Source: an uncultured bacterium
GTDB taxonomy: Bacteria; Patescibacteriota; Minisyncoccia; Spechtbacterales; HO2-43-30
Direction: 5' to 3'
Length of the DNA: 6,481 nucleotides
Assembly (NCBI GenBank): GCA_913054525.1
Contig: CAJXHR010000037.1
Location: 1-6,481 of the forward strand
The notes beneath the pieces were generated by a model. That model searched no databases. It was not told where the DNA came from and saw only the letters and a list, made by a program, of their open reading frames with translations. Numbering within the stretch: position 1 is the stretch's first letter; the number at the start of each line of letters is the position of its first letter. This document shows, piece by piece, positions 6,378 through 6,481 of this stretch. The translations under genes were made by a program, and so were the position numbers.

Positions 6378-6481
6378 TTACCCCCAGTGTTCTACATCGC
6401 CATTTTCCATAACGATGCCCCGGGCTGGAGTCCACGTGCCGCACCTGCGGCACTGGACTTCGCTATTCTCGTTCTCGGGGT
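6378..6481 (-). CDS. Unknown protein, C-terminal fragment with CxxC knuckle
   Basis: Only the last 33 codons are inside the window, so no function can be named. The frame beginning at 6479 reads PENENSEVQ, then CRRCGTWTPARG, then IVMENGDVEHWG and a TAA stop (6380-6378). The CRRCGTW knuckle looks like half of a zinc ribbon, and the other pair of cysteines would lie before or is absent. The alternative minus-strand frame from 6481 is open but gives a less protein-like Ala/Arg/Lys run. A terminator follows after 34 nt, which supports a gene ending here. It is not recognisable as YceD, the usual neighbour of rpmF in many bacteria. The knuckle codons form a strong 13-bp DNA palindrome (6430-6458). 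Confidence 0.6.
   Translation of the reverse strand, partial: PENENSEVQCRRCGTWTPARGIVMENGDVEHWG

Noticed and set aside
6430..6458. 13-bp GC-rich hairpin as a terminator
   Set aside because: It lies inside the coding frame of the zinc-knuckle gene, has no T-run, and follows from the Cys-Arg-Arg-Cys-Gly codons; a proper terminator is at 6317-6343.

Overview
The window looks like part of a bacterial chromosome from the Candidate Phyla Radiation (Patescibacteria), probably a Parcubacteria-like lineage. This is an inference. It rests on a divergent 16S rRNA with short variable helices and flipped base pairs, a short TrmD that lacks most of the C-terminal extension seen in E. coli, and charged tails on S16, NusB and L32. 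No search could be run, so the assignment is tentative. Every gene lies on the minus strand, so transcription runs from high to low coordinates.

Layout in the direction of transcription: (i) the 3' end of an unknown zinc-ribbon-like gene (6378-6481) and a rho-independent terminator (6317-6343); (ii) a candidate promoter (6285-6313), a palindrome of about 100 nt (6180-6281), then rpmF (L32), nusB and rnc (RNase III), with rpmF and nusB overlapping in TAATG and a 28-position inverted repeat built of 7-nt units between nusB and rnc; (iii) a 19-bp stem after rnc, then ftsH, started by a TTG codon behind a strong Shine-Dalgarno site and closed by a clear terminator (2612-2636); (iv) a consensus-like promoter placed so that rpsP (S16) should be made from a leaderless mRNA, followed by trmD behind its own hairpin; (v) about 125 nt with promoter-like direct repeats and leader hairpins, then the first roughly 1,170 nt of the 16S rRNA gene, cut by the window edge at about E. 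coli position 1207.

The genes share one theme, making and maturing ribosomes: L32 and S16 are ribosomal proteins, NusB is an rRNA antitermination and maturation factor, RNase III cuts pre-rRNA, TrmD modifies tRNA, and 16S is the product. FtsH adds membrane protein quality control. All protein genes are housekeeping. The unusual content is between them: structured elements lie just upstream of rpmF, rnc and trmD, another lies between rnc and ftsH, and the operon itself encodes the double-strand-specific RNase III. I see no CRISPR array, transposase, prophage, tRNA gene or defence system. The two intergenic stretches longer than 100 nt that matter most (1169-1292 and 6169-6377) are described in the features; no gap without any gene exceeds 300 bases.
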